A stretch of 7,586 nt of DNA from Candidatus Aerophobota bacterium. Lineage in GTDB: Bacteria; Aerophobota; Aerophobia; Aerophobales; Aerophobaceae. A program made the translations under genes and the position numbers. Positions within the stretch are counted from its first letter, which is position 1. Every line of letters starts with the position of its first letter. Location: the NCBI GenBank assembly GCA_030672545.1, contig DAOVGF010000059.1, forward strand, positions 1 through 7,586. Direction: 5' to 3'. Below the pieces are notes generated by a model that saw only the letters and a list, made by a program, of their open reading frames with translations, searched no databases and was not told where the DNA came from. Below, piece by piece: positions 1 to 6,568 of this stretch.

Positions 1-153
1 GAGGAAGTAAAGAATATACTCAGGATGGTCTCTCCCGGAGGAGGCCACGTATTTAATTCCAGTAATTGCATTCACAGTGGAGTATCACTTGATAATTTCT
101 GGACTATGGTCCAGGCCGTAAAGAAATATGGGACTTATCCGCTTTCGGTCTGA
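1..153 (+). CDS. URO-D superfamily protein, C-terminal end (partial)
   Basis: This is the last 50 codons of a gene that begins before the window; frame 1 is open from base 1 to TGA at 151-153. The translation contains SPGGGHVFNSSNCIHSGV, then LDNFWTMVQAVKKYGTYPL. A GGG-hydrophobic turn, a short polar stretch, then a final helix ending in a small residue and G is how uroporphyrinogen-decarboxylase-fold proteins end (known from the family). Divergent members in sugar and methyl-transfer loci (MtaA/CmuA-like) are more likely here than a true heme-pathway HemE, because the neighbours are carbohydrate transport genes. That is inference, and the substrate cannot be told from 50 residues. The gene converges on the STAS-kinase gene with only 6 nt between the two stop codons, and I see no hairpin terminator in the gap. 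Confidence 0.75.
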   Translation, partial: EEVKNILRMVSPGGGHVFNSSNCIHSGVSLDNFWTMVQAVKKYGTYPLSV

Positions 154-159
154 TACTTT

Positions 160-2592
160 TCATTGAAGTTTCTCGCAGATTAAGGAAGCGGAAAGCAAGG
201 CATACATTCTATTGAACTTGGAGAGTTGCGGGAAGCGAAGTATCTGAAGAGTAAAATATAGTAAGGCCAGATAGTATTGAGAGATATCCTCTTCCAGGAG
301 AGTAACTATATTGGCGAACTGGCGGATTTTTTGGATAGTTCGATAAATCTTTTTTAGCCAGGGATTCTTTGAGGAAAGGGTAATTTGAGGAATCTCCTCG
401 AATTTTTCTGGTTTCAAGATGGCTTCTTCAAATTCGAGCATCTCCTCTAATTCGTCCCATCCAGTTAAATTGAAACTTTCAAATTTAACTGAAGCCTCCA
501 GTTTGGCTAGGTCTTTTAAGATGTGTCCTTGGTGAGTTTCGCTGAAATCTATGATCCAGACATTATTTTTATTATCCATTAAGATATTTCTCAGATTAAG
601 GTCTCCGTGGACAATAGCCTGGTAGGAGGGTAATTCCTCATTTAATCTCTCGGGAAAGCGGTATTTGACTACGTAAAGGGGATTGAGGAACTCTCGGTCA
701 AGTTCGGGGAAGCTCATCCGCCTCTGGCTATCATCAAGGGAAAACTCCTTTCGCATGCAGTCAGCAATAACGGGTGTTTTTTTTGAGAAATTGTATTCCC
801 GATAAAGAGCCAAGTCTTTGTAGATAGGCTGTCGATACCAGAGTTTCAAAATGTGGCGGAAAAGTACGTCCAGAACAGGAAGAATTTCCTCAATAGAGTG
901 GGAACGGTAAAAGTCATCAAAAGAGAAAATCTCATCATCTGGCCCGGCCAGGCCCACAAAGTTGTAAACCAACCCCCCCTCGTCTCCTTGAATAATCCAG
1001 TCAACCAGATTGGTAGCATTGTTTAAGATGAATTTCTTGACGTGTTTTTCGAAGGCATTTATTTCACTTTGTACATCTTTCAAACTCCCAATTTTCATCA
1101 CCAGAGGTATCTGTTTTTTCCCTTGCTCATCCCAACTAATTATCCGGAAAACTCGGGAACCACTGAAACTACCTCCCAGGGGATAAAGCTTTATCTGGCC
1201 ACAGTCGGAAAATAATTTTCGAGTAATCAGAGAATGCCTCTGGCTCAATGGTGGCTCTTTGCCCTCCATCTTAATGGTGAGATACTTTTCTTTTTTTCTC
1301 TCAATCTTCTGGATAAAGAATAGCCCTATTAGAGCCTTTCTTATGGTGGTTGTGTCCAGGAGGTGTCTCACATCTAAAAACTTTTCCTGTTGGACAATTT
1401 GGAAAATCTCTTCTCTCAGGTTAATATTCTTCAAGGAAAAGTCCCGGGGAGGAAAGATTATCCCGTGATGGTGAAGGAGCTGCCCCCGGTTTTTAGTGTG
1501 CAGGGGATGAAGATAAAAGAGAGAGTCAAGGGCATCGAAATCATAATGAGATAAATCAACGGTCAGGTCTACCCCTACTCCCACGGTTAAAGCAGTTACA
1601 TCGTCATATTGAGGTTTGTCTGGTGAAAGATTTTCTGTCCATCGCTTATCCTGGCTGTTGGCCTTTCTGGGTAAAGCGTTCCGGCTAATCGGGCACTCTT
1701 TGATCCCTCCGGAGTAGAGCTTTAGTACTTTGGTTAACATCACCAGTCCGAGAACACCCTTGAAATTAGGCTGGTGTTCCCGACAAATCTGAAAAAGGCT
1801 CCGGTACAAGCTGCTTATTTGGATTCCCTTATTTTTATCCTCTGCTTCCACCGCCACTAACTGGTTGAATTCTCCTTTTAAAGCCACATCAAAAAGGACA
1901 TACCCATCAACCTTTTCCTGGCTCTTGGCGAGGGTGAGAAAATCCGGAGCTTCAGGATTGGCGATAGGAAGCCAGGCAATAATGCTCCCCAGACCAACCA
2001 TTTCTCCTATTACCTCAAGGCAATCCTGGGTACCCTTTCCCAGTGCCCCTATGCCTAAGGAATACTCATTTACCGAAAATGATTTCGAAAGTAGATCTTC
2101 CTGATGGCATCGAGCGTGTAGAATATCGGAGATATGTCCGGATAACTCCAGTCGGCTGACGCCATCTTTTCCCGGAAGGAAAGTATAGATTCCCTTATCT
2201 CGCCTGTATCTGGGCAATTTTTCCCATTGAGAAATGATTTTCTCTTTTTCAGTTATTTCCGCCAAATCCCTTAGAGCCTCTCTCGGGTTGGATTTAATAC
2301 TGAATAAATTGGTGAACCCGGCCATTTCCAGAACCTCCAAGGGGAGGGAGGATAAAGAAGTTAATTTTAGGCACCCTCCTTCTTTTTGTAACCTTTTATG
2401 CAGGGAAAGAAGAGTTCTGATGCCGGCGCTACTTAAGTAATCCACTTGCTCAAAATCGATTATCAGAGTTTTTTGTTTTTGGGTGATAACTGGGGCAAGT
2501 TCATTCTCCAGGTTTCTGGCTCCCAGTGCGTCCAGTCGACCTTTCAAAAAGAGAAGGGGAATATCTTCCACAAATTTTGTGATAATTTCCAC
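160..2592 (-). CDS. STAS domain - unknown middle - APH-like kinase fusion protein
   Basis: The gene encodes 810 residues from a GTG at 2592, with AAGGAG at 2600-2605 placed 7 nt upstream. Residues 1-110 are a STAS (anti-sigma-factor-antagonist) domain. YLSSAGIRTL at 52-61 carries the loop whose Ser55 aligns with the phosphorylated serine of SpoIIAA/RsbV. Residues about 130-345 contain NEYSLGIGALGKG and PQYDDVTALTVGVGVD and are not recognised; a degenerate PP2C-like regulatory domain is a guess. Residues about 360-440 form another unassigned segment with HHH at 373-375. Residues about 465-700 look like a phosphotransferase of the aminoglycoside/choline kinase fold: LGGSFSGS (472-479) resembles a nucleotide loop, Lys500 in LVMKIG may be the beta-3 lysine, HGDLNLRNIL (662-671) gives Asp664 and Asn669, and IIDFSE places a metal-binding Asp682. 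The catalytic set looks complete, so it may be an active kinase. No signal peptide or clear membrane segment is visible, so the protein is probably cytosolic. It follows the importer genes by about 200 nt but may have its own promoter. The substrate is unknown. Confidence 0.85.
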   Translation of the reverse strand: MEIITKFVEDIPLLFLKGRLDALGARNLENELAPVITQKQKTLIIDFEQVDYLSSAGIRTLLSLHKRLQKEGGCLKLTSLSSLPLEVLEMAGFTNLFSIKSNPREALRDLAEITEKEKIISQWEKLPRYRRDKGIYTFLPGKDGVSRLELSGHISDILHARCHQEDLLSKSFSVNEYSLGIGALGKGTQDCLEVIGEMVGLGSIIAWLPIANPEAPDFLTLAKSQEKVDGYVLFDVALKGEFNQLVAVEAEDKNKGIQISSLYRSLFQICREHQPNFKGVLGLVMLTKVLKLYSGGIKECPISRNALPRKANSQDKRWTENLSPDKPQYDDVTALTVGVGVDLTVDLSHYDFDALDSLFYLHPLHTKNRGQLLHHHGIIFPPRDFSLKNINLREEIFQIVQQEKFLDVRHLLDTTTIRKALIGLFFIQKIERKKEKYLTIKMEGKEPPLSQRHSLITRKLFSDCGQIKLYPLGGSFSGSRVFRIISWDEQGKKQIPLVMKIGSLKDVQSEINAFEKHVKKFILNNATNLVDWIIQGDEGGLVYNFVGLAGPDDEIFSFDDFYRSHSIEEILPVLDVLFRHILKLWYRQPIYKDLALYREYNFSKKTPVIADCMRKEFSLDDSQRRMSFPELDREFLNPLYVVKYRFPERLNEELPSYQAIVHGDLNLRNILMDNKNNVWIIDFSETHQGHILKDLAKLEASVKFESFNLTGWDELEEMLEFEEAILKPEKFEEIPQITLSSKNPWLKKIYRTIQKIRQFANIVTLLEEDISQYYLALLYFTLQILRFPQLSKFNRMYALLSASLICEKLQ

Positions 2593-2627
2593 TTTTCCTC
2601 TCCTTAGGTGAATTTATTACTCTCTTA

Positions 2628-2645
2628 GAAAATTCCTTAATTTTC
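2628..2645. repeat. AT-rich inverted repeat in STAS-kinase leader
   Basis: GAAAATT (2628-2634) and AATTTTC (2639-2645) are perfect 7-bp arms around a 4-nt centre. The repeat lies about 35 nt upstream of the GTG of the STAS-kinase gene, inside its probable leader. It could be an operator or a weak RNA hairpin; AT-rich palindromes of this size also arise by chance. Confidence 0.35.
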
Positions 2646-2650
2646 CGGAG

Positions 2651-2703
2651 AAGTTCTGTGAGTATTTCCTTAACTATCTTTTCAAATAATAGAACTTTGT
2701 CAA
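2651..2703 (-). promoter_or_regulatory. Candidate promoter of STAS-kinase gene
   Basis: On the minus strand a perfect TTGACA -35 hexamer occupies 2703-2698. The best -10 is only GATAGT (2678-2673) at a long 19-nt spacing, so the match is asymmetric. An inverted pair, AAGTTCT at 2651-2657 and AGAACTT at 2691-2697, brackets the -10 region and could be a regulator site. This would give the STAS-kinase gene transcription independent of the transporter operon. The call rests on motif position only. Confidence 0.35.
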
Positions 2704-2736
2704 TACTCTGACCTCATTTTGGAGGGAAAACGAGAG

Positions 2737-2753
2737 TTGTGGAGGTACCACAA
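2737..2753. repeat. Small inverted repeat after the permease gene
   Basis: TTGTGG (2737-2742) and CCACAA (2748-2753) pair around a 5-nt centre, about 45 nt downstream of the stop of the MalG-type permease. A second weak pair, GCCGG (2768-2772) and CCGGC (2784-2788), lies nearer the stop. Neither is followed by a clean T-run on the minus strand, so termination of the transporter operon here is possible but not shown. Confidence 0.3.
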
Positions 2754-2799
2754 TATACTCCGGAAGAGCCGGCCCCTGACACTCCGGCAACTACCAAAT

Positions 2800-3651
2800 C
2801 TATCCTTTGACTGCACCGAGGGTAAGTCCTCGAACGAGATATTTTGATACAAAGGTTGCTAAAATCACTACGGGGATAACACCTATGAGGGACATAGAGG
2901 CTACCTTCCAGAATTCAAGACCCTTGGTGGTTAAAGCTCCTGCGATAACAATGGGAATGGTAATTGCCCGATTAAAACCGAGCACCAAAACGAAAATGAA
3001 TTCATTCCAAGAAAAGATAAAGGAGAGAACATAAACGGCAACCAAACCTGGAGCTGCTAAGGGAAGGGCAATCCGAAAGAAGGCTCCCAAATGTGAACAA
3101 CCGTCTATGAAGGCCGCATCTTCCAAATCCCGAGGGAGGTCCCGGAAGAAATCCATCATTAGCCATACACCAAGAGGGAGATTCAAAACGGTATGGGCCA
3201 GGATAATGGCAAGAGGGCTGTCCAAAAGTCTCAAGGTTCTCATCAGGAGAAAATAAGGAATCAGCACTGCCACCGGAGGGAACATTCGATTGGAAAGAAT
3301 CCAGATGGCAATATCCTTATTCTTCCAGGTCCTGAATACGAACCGAGCCAGCGAGTAACCTGCCAGGGCTCCAAGTAACAGGACTATGGCACTCGAACAA
3401 GAAGCAATAACGATAGAGTTTCTTAGAGATCTGAGAGTTCGTTCTCCCGCAGTTATGAATACGAAATGCCAACCCTGCAAAGTAGGTTTGAACTGTATCC
3501 AGGGAATGAAAGTTGGTTCATAAGCATCTCCTGTATATTTGAAGGAGGTAACTACCGCCCAGAAGATGGGGAATATGGTCCAAACTGCGAAGATGGCTAT
3601 TATGATCCATAAAACGATCCATCCACCCAGAGATCTTTTTTGTATTCCCAA
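2800..3651 (-). CDS. Sugar ABC transporter permease, MalG type
   Basis: This is an inner-membrane permease half of a carbohydrate ABC importer (binding-protein-dependent inner membrane component family). About six hydrophobic segments are visible, starting with GWIVLWIIIAIFAVWTIF. The cytoplasmic EAA loop that docks the ATPase reads EDAAFIDGCS, then IALPLAAPG (residues 177 onward in this numbering). NRMFPPVAVLIPYF is also typical of the MalG branch. I start it at the TTG at 3651 because GGAGG at 3658-3662 sits 6 nt upstream and the resulting 283 residues begin just before the first membrane helix, as is usual. The frame stays open up to another TTG at 3744, preceded by a weaker AGGA at 3752-3755. 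That version would add 31 mostly Arg-rich residues and overlap the upstream permease gene by 32 nt. The start is uncertain; the family is not. Confidence 0.92.
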   Translation of the reverse strand: MGIQKRSLGGWIVLWIIIAIFAVWTIFPIFWAVVTSFKYTGDAYEPTFIPWIQFKPTLQGWHFVFITAGERTLRSLRNSIVIASCSSAIVLLLGALAGYSLARFVFRTWKNKDIAIWILSNRMFPPVAVLIPYFLLMRTLRLLDSPLAIILAHTVLNLPLGVWLMMDFFRDLPRDLEDAAFIDGCSHLGAFFRIALPLAAPGLVAVYVLSFIFSWNEFIFVLVLGFNRAITIPIVIAGALTTKGLEFWKVASMSLIGVIPVVILATFVSKYLVRGLTLGAVKG

Positions 3652-3657
3652 CTCTAT

Positions 3658-3662
3658 CCTCC
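3658..3662 (-). promoter_or_regulatory. Shine-Dalgarno deciding the MalG-type start
   Basis: GGAGG on the minus strand, 6 nt before the TTG at 3651-3649. It is the strongest ribosome-binding site in the region and supports the shorter permease. The alternative TTG at 3744 has only AGGA, 7 nt upstream. Confidence 0.55.
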
Positions 3663-3712
3663 GTAGGCGTCTAAGCCTTCTATGCTGACTTCTTTTGTTC
3701 TCACGGGTGACT

Positions 3713-4591
3713 CTAAACAGTCTTCCTAAAACGGAATAACACAAGCGATATTCCTAACACGATGAGGAGAAAGACCCAGGACATGGCCGCTCCTTTTCCC
3801 AGGTCAAACCACTTTATTCCTGTAAGATATACATAATATGAAAGAGATTCTGTGGCATTCGCCGGCCCACAACTGGTAATACCGAAGACAAGCTCAAAAA
3901 GCTTAAAGGCATCAATAACCCTAATAAGTACAATAGTTACAATAACTGGTGCAATTAAAGGAATAGTAATATTTCGAAAAATCTGGAAGTTCGAAGCACC
4001 ATCTATAGCTGCAGCATCATCGAGTTCAACCGGTAGAGCCTCAAAGGCAGCTAAAAGTGCCAGAAACATAAAGGGTGTCCACTCCCAAACATCAACCATT
4101 ACAATAGTAAAGGGCGCTACCAGAACAGATGTGGTCCACCTTACCTTGGGGAGCCCGACCATTTGTAGGGCAGAATTTATGACTCCGATGTCAGGATGAA
4201 GCATCATTTTCCACAGGAAAGCTACTGCTATGGGAGGGCATGCCATTGGGACAAGAAAGAGAACTCGAAGAAAACTTCGCCCCCGAAAATTATTGCGGAG
4301 AAGATAAGCCATTCCAAGACCGATGCCCAACTGAAATGTTACCGCCAGAGAGACGAAACGAACCGTAAACCAAAGAGCTTTCCAAAACCTGGGGTCTTCG
4401 AACAGGATATTCCGAAAATTAGTCAACCCCGTCCATTGAGGCTTTTCCATTATCGTGCCCAACCAGCGGGTGAAAGACAGGGAAAGTGACCAAACGAGGG
4501 GAAAGATGGCCATTAAAACAAGATAGCCAAGACAGGGTAAAAGAAAAGCCCACTTGATTACGTCTTTATGATCAGCATATTTCAGTTTCAC
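3713..4591 (-). CDS. Sugar ABC transporter permease, MalF type
   Basis: The product has 292 residues and is the partner inner-membrane permease. Hydrophobic segments lie near residues 13-40, 72-98, 108-130, 157-186, 209-232 and 268-287. The EAA-loop equivalent is ELDDAAAIDGASNFQIF (189-205), followed by ITIPLIAP (208-215), the ATPase docking site by family knowledge. WTGLTNFRNILFEDPRFW near residue 53 is the usual extracytoplasmic signature after the first helix of MalF/UgpA-type permeases. The start is a GTG at 4591. Its nearest GGAG (4603-4606) is 11 nt upstream, so initiation may be weak, but no better in-frame start is visible. It lies 84 nt after the binding-protein stop, with a strong stem-loop between them, and just before the second permease gene. 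Its length is normal for the family and I see no damage. Confidence 0.93.
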   Translation of the reverse strand: MKLKYADHKDVIKWAFLLPCLGYLVLMAIFPLVWSLSLSFTRWLGTIMEKPQWTGLTNFRNILFEDPRFWKALWFTVRFVSLAVTFQLGIGLGMAYLLRNNFRGRSFLRVLFLVPMACPPIAVAFLWKMMLHPDIGVINSALQMVGLPKVRWTTSVLVAPFTIVMVDVWEWTPFMFLALLAAFEALPVELDDAAAIDGASNFQIFRNITIPLIAPVIVTIVLIRVIDAFKLFELVFGITSCGPANATESLSYYVYLTGIKWFDLGKGAAMSWVFLLIVLGISLVLFRFRKTV

Positions 4592-4615
4592 CTTCGGTTT
4601 TTCTCCGAGTGTTAA

Positions 4616-4650
4616 TTTCCCTGGTCCCGGAAGATCCGGGACCAGGGAAA
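4616..4650 (-). promoter_or_regulatory. Intercistronic stem-loop between binding protein and permease
   Basis: The arms TTTCCCTGGTCCCGG (4616-4630) and CCGGGACCAGGGAAA (4636-4650) are perfectly complementary over 15 bp around a 5-nt loop. The hairpin begins 25 nt after the binding-protein stop and ends 24 nt before the permease start. No T-run follows on either strand, so a classical full terminator is unlikely. In malEFG-like operons, hairpins at this place protect the 3' end of the binding-protein message and allow partial termination, so that binding protein is made in excess of permeases (known precedent). That role is inferred here from position and stability. Confidence 0.85.
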
Positions 4651-4675
4651 GGAATTCTTGAAGCGTCCTTCTCTC

Positions 4676-6175
4676 CTATTTCAGACCGAGAGATTGTCGA
4701 TAGTAGCGCTTCTGGCTTTCTTTACCATATTCATTCGTAATCCTTACCCAATCATCATAGAGAGCAGCGCAGGCCTTCTCTGGAGTTGTTATTCCTGCTA
4801 ATACTTCAGCGAGATGATAATCAAGGGCATCGTAGTATCTTTCGCCCCCAGGTATCCTCAGGTCAGTTACTGCATACGGATCCGTTAGGATGTCCATGAT
4901 GGCCTTCTGATAACCTATCACCGCGTTAGAGTCCCAACCTCCTCTCTCCCAGAGCCCGATGACCGCTGGATCAAAGTGAGACTTACGGAATGGGTTAACA
5001 CCGGTATAGCCGTGGATACCGCAGGCATCGAGCAGACTGCGCTCAGGGTTTGTAATGTAAACTACCCAGTTGTAGGCCATATCCACATTCTTGGCTGATT
5101 TGGGAATTATCCAGACCCATCCTCCAAAGTTGAGGAAATTAACCTGGTGGTCCTCGTAAACCCATTTCTCGTTTAGGTGGTCCCAGTACTTCTTCGCACC
5201 AGGAAGAGGTCCGTACCCAAGCTTTCCCTTCACCTTAGAGCCGTACTCATCGGGATACTGCTCCATAATTCCCACATCTCCCCAGTCAAACCCCAAACCT
5301 GCGAGGCCGGAAACGTAAGCATACCGAAACTCAGAGTATCCATATCCCAAAAGGCCCGGAGGCGCGAATTCTGTAAGCTCCTGAATTGTTCTAAAGGCTT
5401 CGATCCAGCCAGGAGTATTGCAGAGTGGCTCCATAGTGTCGGTGTTGAAGAAGATGTTTGAAGTCGTATTAGTGGGTGGTCCAGCCTTGGTGGCGTACTG
5501 AGCAATAATGTTGAGAACCTCCCACTGGGCCTGCGTCTTCTGCTGAGCGATAAAAGCAACCCCGTAGTTGATTTCTCCATCCTTATCCCAGTCCCATCTA
5601 TCGAAGAACTCTGATATGTCCCGAACCTCATCCCAGTCCTTGGGCGGCATATGATAATCATAACCGTACTTCTGCCTGAATTTCTGCTGGTATTCAGGAA
5701 CCTCGAGGGCATCTTTACGATAGTAGGTCATATGACAATCTCCATCGTATGGGAAAGCCACTGTTTCGCCTGCCCATTTACAGATGGTCTGAATTGCCGG
5801 TAGAATATCATCCCAGTCAGGGTAGCCGTATTTCTCAAATAAGGGATCCAACTTCACAACATGACCGCCACCAGCAACATCTCCTAACCAGGTGGACGGG
5901 ATAGCAGCGGTATCGAAGGTACCGGTCTTGGTTCTGAACTCAATCCACATCTTGTCACCCAAACCCACATAGGGAACCAGAATGACGTTTATCCTTCCAC
6001 CGGTTTCTCGCTCCCACAGAGGTTTCCAGGCATCGACTACCTGTACGTGTGTATCATTGACAAGTATACTCAAGGTTCTTCCTTTGAAATCTACGCTTCC
6101 GCCACTTGCCAAAAGCGCCATTGGAATGAGGAAACAAAAAACCGTCAAAAACACCAAAATCAGCTTTTTACGCAT
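4676..6175 (-). CDS. Extracellular sugar-binding protein of ABC importer (family 1 SBP)
   Basis: The product has 499 residues and begins MRKKLILVFLTVFCFLIPMA, a signal peptide with a basic start and a hydrophobic core, probably cleaved near LLAS-GG. There is no lipobox cysteine, so a soluble periplasmic protein is more likely than a lipoprotein. I start it at the ATG at 6175 because AAGGAG at 6183-6188 is 7 nt upstream. The frame also has an ATG at 6199, which would add eight polar residues before the signal peptide. Family features are LSILVNDTHVQVVDAWKPLW near the mature N-terminus, VAFPYDGDCHMTYYRKDAL at the hinge, GWVWIIPKSAKN, and a C-terminal helical part ending YYRQSLGLK. It is slightly longer than the usual 400-450 residues. 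Many Trp, Tyr and Asp residues suit carbohydrate binding, but the substrate cannot be read from sequence. It is the first gene of the importer operon, with possible operators upstream. Confidence 0.93.
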   Translation of the reverse strand: MRKKLILVFLTVFCFLIPMALLASGGSVDFKGRTLSILVNDTHVQVVDAWKPLWERETGGRINVILVPYVGLGDKMWIEFRTKTGTFDTAAIPSTWLGDVAGGGHVVKLDPLFEKYGYPDWDDILPAIQTICKWAGETVAFPYDGDCHMTYYRKDALEVPEYQQKFRQKYGYDYHMPPKDWDEVRDISEFFDRWDWDKDGEINYGVAFIAQQKTQAQWEVLNIIAQYATKAGPPTNTTSNIFFNTDTMEPLCNTPGWIEAFRTIQELTEFAPPGLLGYGYSEFRYAYVSGLAGLGFDWGDVGIMEQYPDEYGSKVKGKLGYGPLPGAKKYWDHLNEKWVYEDHQVNFLNFGGWVWIIPKSAKNVDMAYNWVVYITNPERSLLDACGIHGYTGVNPFRKSHFDPAVIGLWERGGWDSNAVIGYQKAIMDILTDPYAVTDLRIPGGERYYDALDYHLAEVLAGITTPEKACAALYDDWVRITNEYGKESQKRYYRQSLGLK

Positions 6176-6182
6176 GGGTGAA

Positions 6183-6188
6183 CTCCTT
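6183..6188 (-). promoter_or_regulatory. Shine-Dalgarno deciding the binding-protein start
   Basis: AAGGAG on the minus strand, 7 nt before the ATG at 6175-6173. Using this start places the Arg-Lys-Lys motif of the signal peptide at residues 2-4. The upstream ATG at 6199 has an AAGGGG about 9 nt before it and remains possible. Confidence 0.6.
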
Positions 6189-6381
6189 CTTTCAGACATG
6201 GTTCAATTTCCCCTTGAAGTTCCCAGAGAGAAATATTGATTATCTCATGCTTCTTCCTGGGTAACTTCTATTTCCAAGCTGAAGTGGGCTAACTGTTTTT
6301 CACCTCCCTCCTGGCCCTTTATTTCCAGCTTTTACCTTCTGATTGCTTCTTTGACTGGCATGGGTCTAATCAAAATTTAGT

Positions 6382-6387
6382 TGTCAA
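6382..6387 (-). promoter_or_regulatory. Candidate -35 element for the importer operon
   Basis: Perfect TTGACA on the minus strand, about 207 nt upstream of the binding-protein ATG and 3 nt downstream of the AAAGNACTRA repeat array. There is no convincing TATAAT at 16-18 nt spacing, where ACCCATGC is found instead. A weak -10 with regulator sites abutting the -35 would fit an activator-dependent promoter, but this is inference. Confidence 0.35.
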
Positions 6388-6390
6388 CAA

Positions 6391-6440
6391 AAAGTACTGA
6401 TGATTATGAGAAAGAACTAACCTATCTCACAAAGGACTAA
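6391..6440. repeat. Three 10-bp direct repeats at 20-bp spacing (operator-like array)
   Basis: AAAGTACTGA at 6391-6400, AAAGAACTAA at 6411-6420 and AAAGGACTAA at 6431-6440 share AAAGNACTRA and start exactly 20 bp apart, about two helical turns, so all three face the same side of the DNA. They lie directly upstream of a minus-strand TTGACA at 6387-6382 that could serve the sugar importer. I infer a multi-site regulator array. The two outer copies partly overlap the end of the 29-codon remnant at 6417-6506, beyond its recognisable homology. Confidence 0.6.
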
Positions 6441-6506
6441 GGCAGGTTCGGAATTCCTATCAAAGGTTGAGCCCCATAGAAGACACCAGGCACCACATTT
6501 AGCCAT
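6417..6506 (-). pseudogene. Truncated N-terminus of a second sugar isomerase/epimerase
   Basis: A 29-codon reading frame starts at an ATG at 6506 with AAGGAG (6513-6518) 6 nt upstream and ends at TAG (6417-6419). Its first 17 residues, MAKCGAWCLLWGSTFDR, match the start of the intact gene at 7459 (MAKCGIFALIWEATFDR) at 11 of 17 positions, including MAKCG and TFDR. The resemblance stops abruptly after that. I read it as the surviving 5' end of a paralogous AP-endonuclease-2-type isomerase gene lost by deletion. The two starts differ throughout at the DNA level, so this is an old paralogue, not a recent duplication. A functional short upstream peptide in the transporter leader is the alternative. 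Confidence 0.6.
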
Positions 6507-6568
6507 CATCTTCTCCTTCCGGGCTTGTTTTTAGCTTTTTCCTTGAGAAAACCGGCCTATCCAGTAGT

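Noticed and set aside
154..159. Bidirectional terminator between the convergent first two genes
   Set aside because: There are only 6 nt between the stop codons and no inverted repeat across the junction.
2768..2788. GCCGG / CCGGC hairpin as intrinsic terminator of the importer operon
   Set aside because: The stem is only 5 bp with an 11-nt loop, and no T-run follows on the minus strand. Too weak to call.
3852..4199. 115-aa open frame antisense to the MalF-type permease
   Set aside because: Its composition mirrors the opposite strand of a membrane-protein gene. There is no convincing start context or recognisable domain.
5230..5712. 160-aa open frame on the minus strand inside the binding-protein gene
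   Set aside because: It lies wholly within the well-supported binding-protein gene in another frame, is rich in Arg and Ser, and shows no family motif. It is a shadow frame.
6391..6440. CRISPR array
   Set aside because: Repeats are only 10 bp with 10-bp gaps, far too short for repeats or spacers. They read as an operator array.
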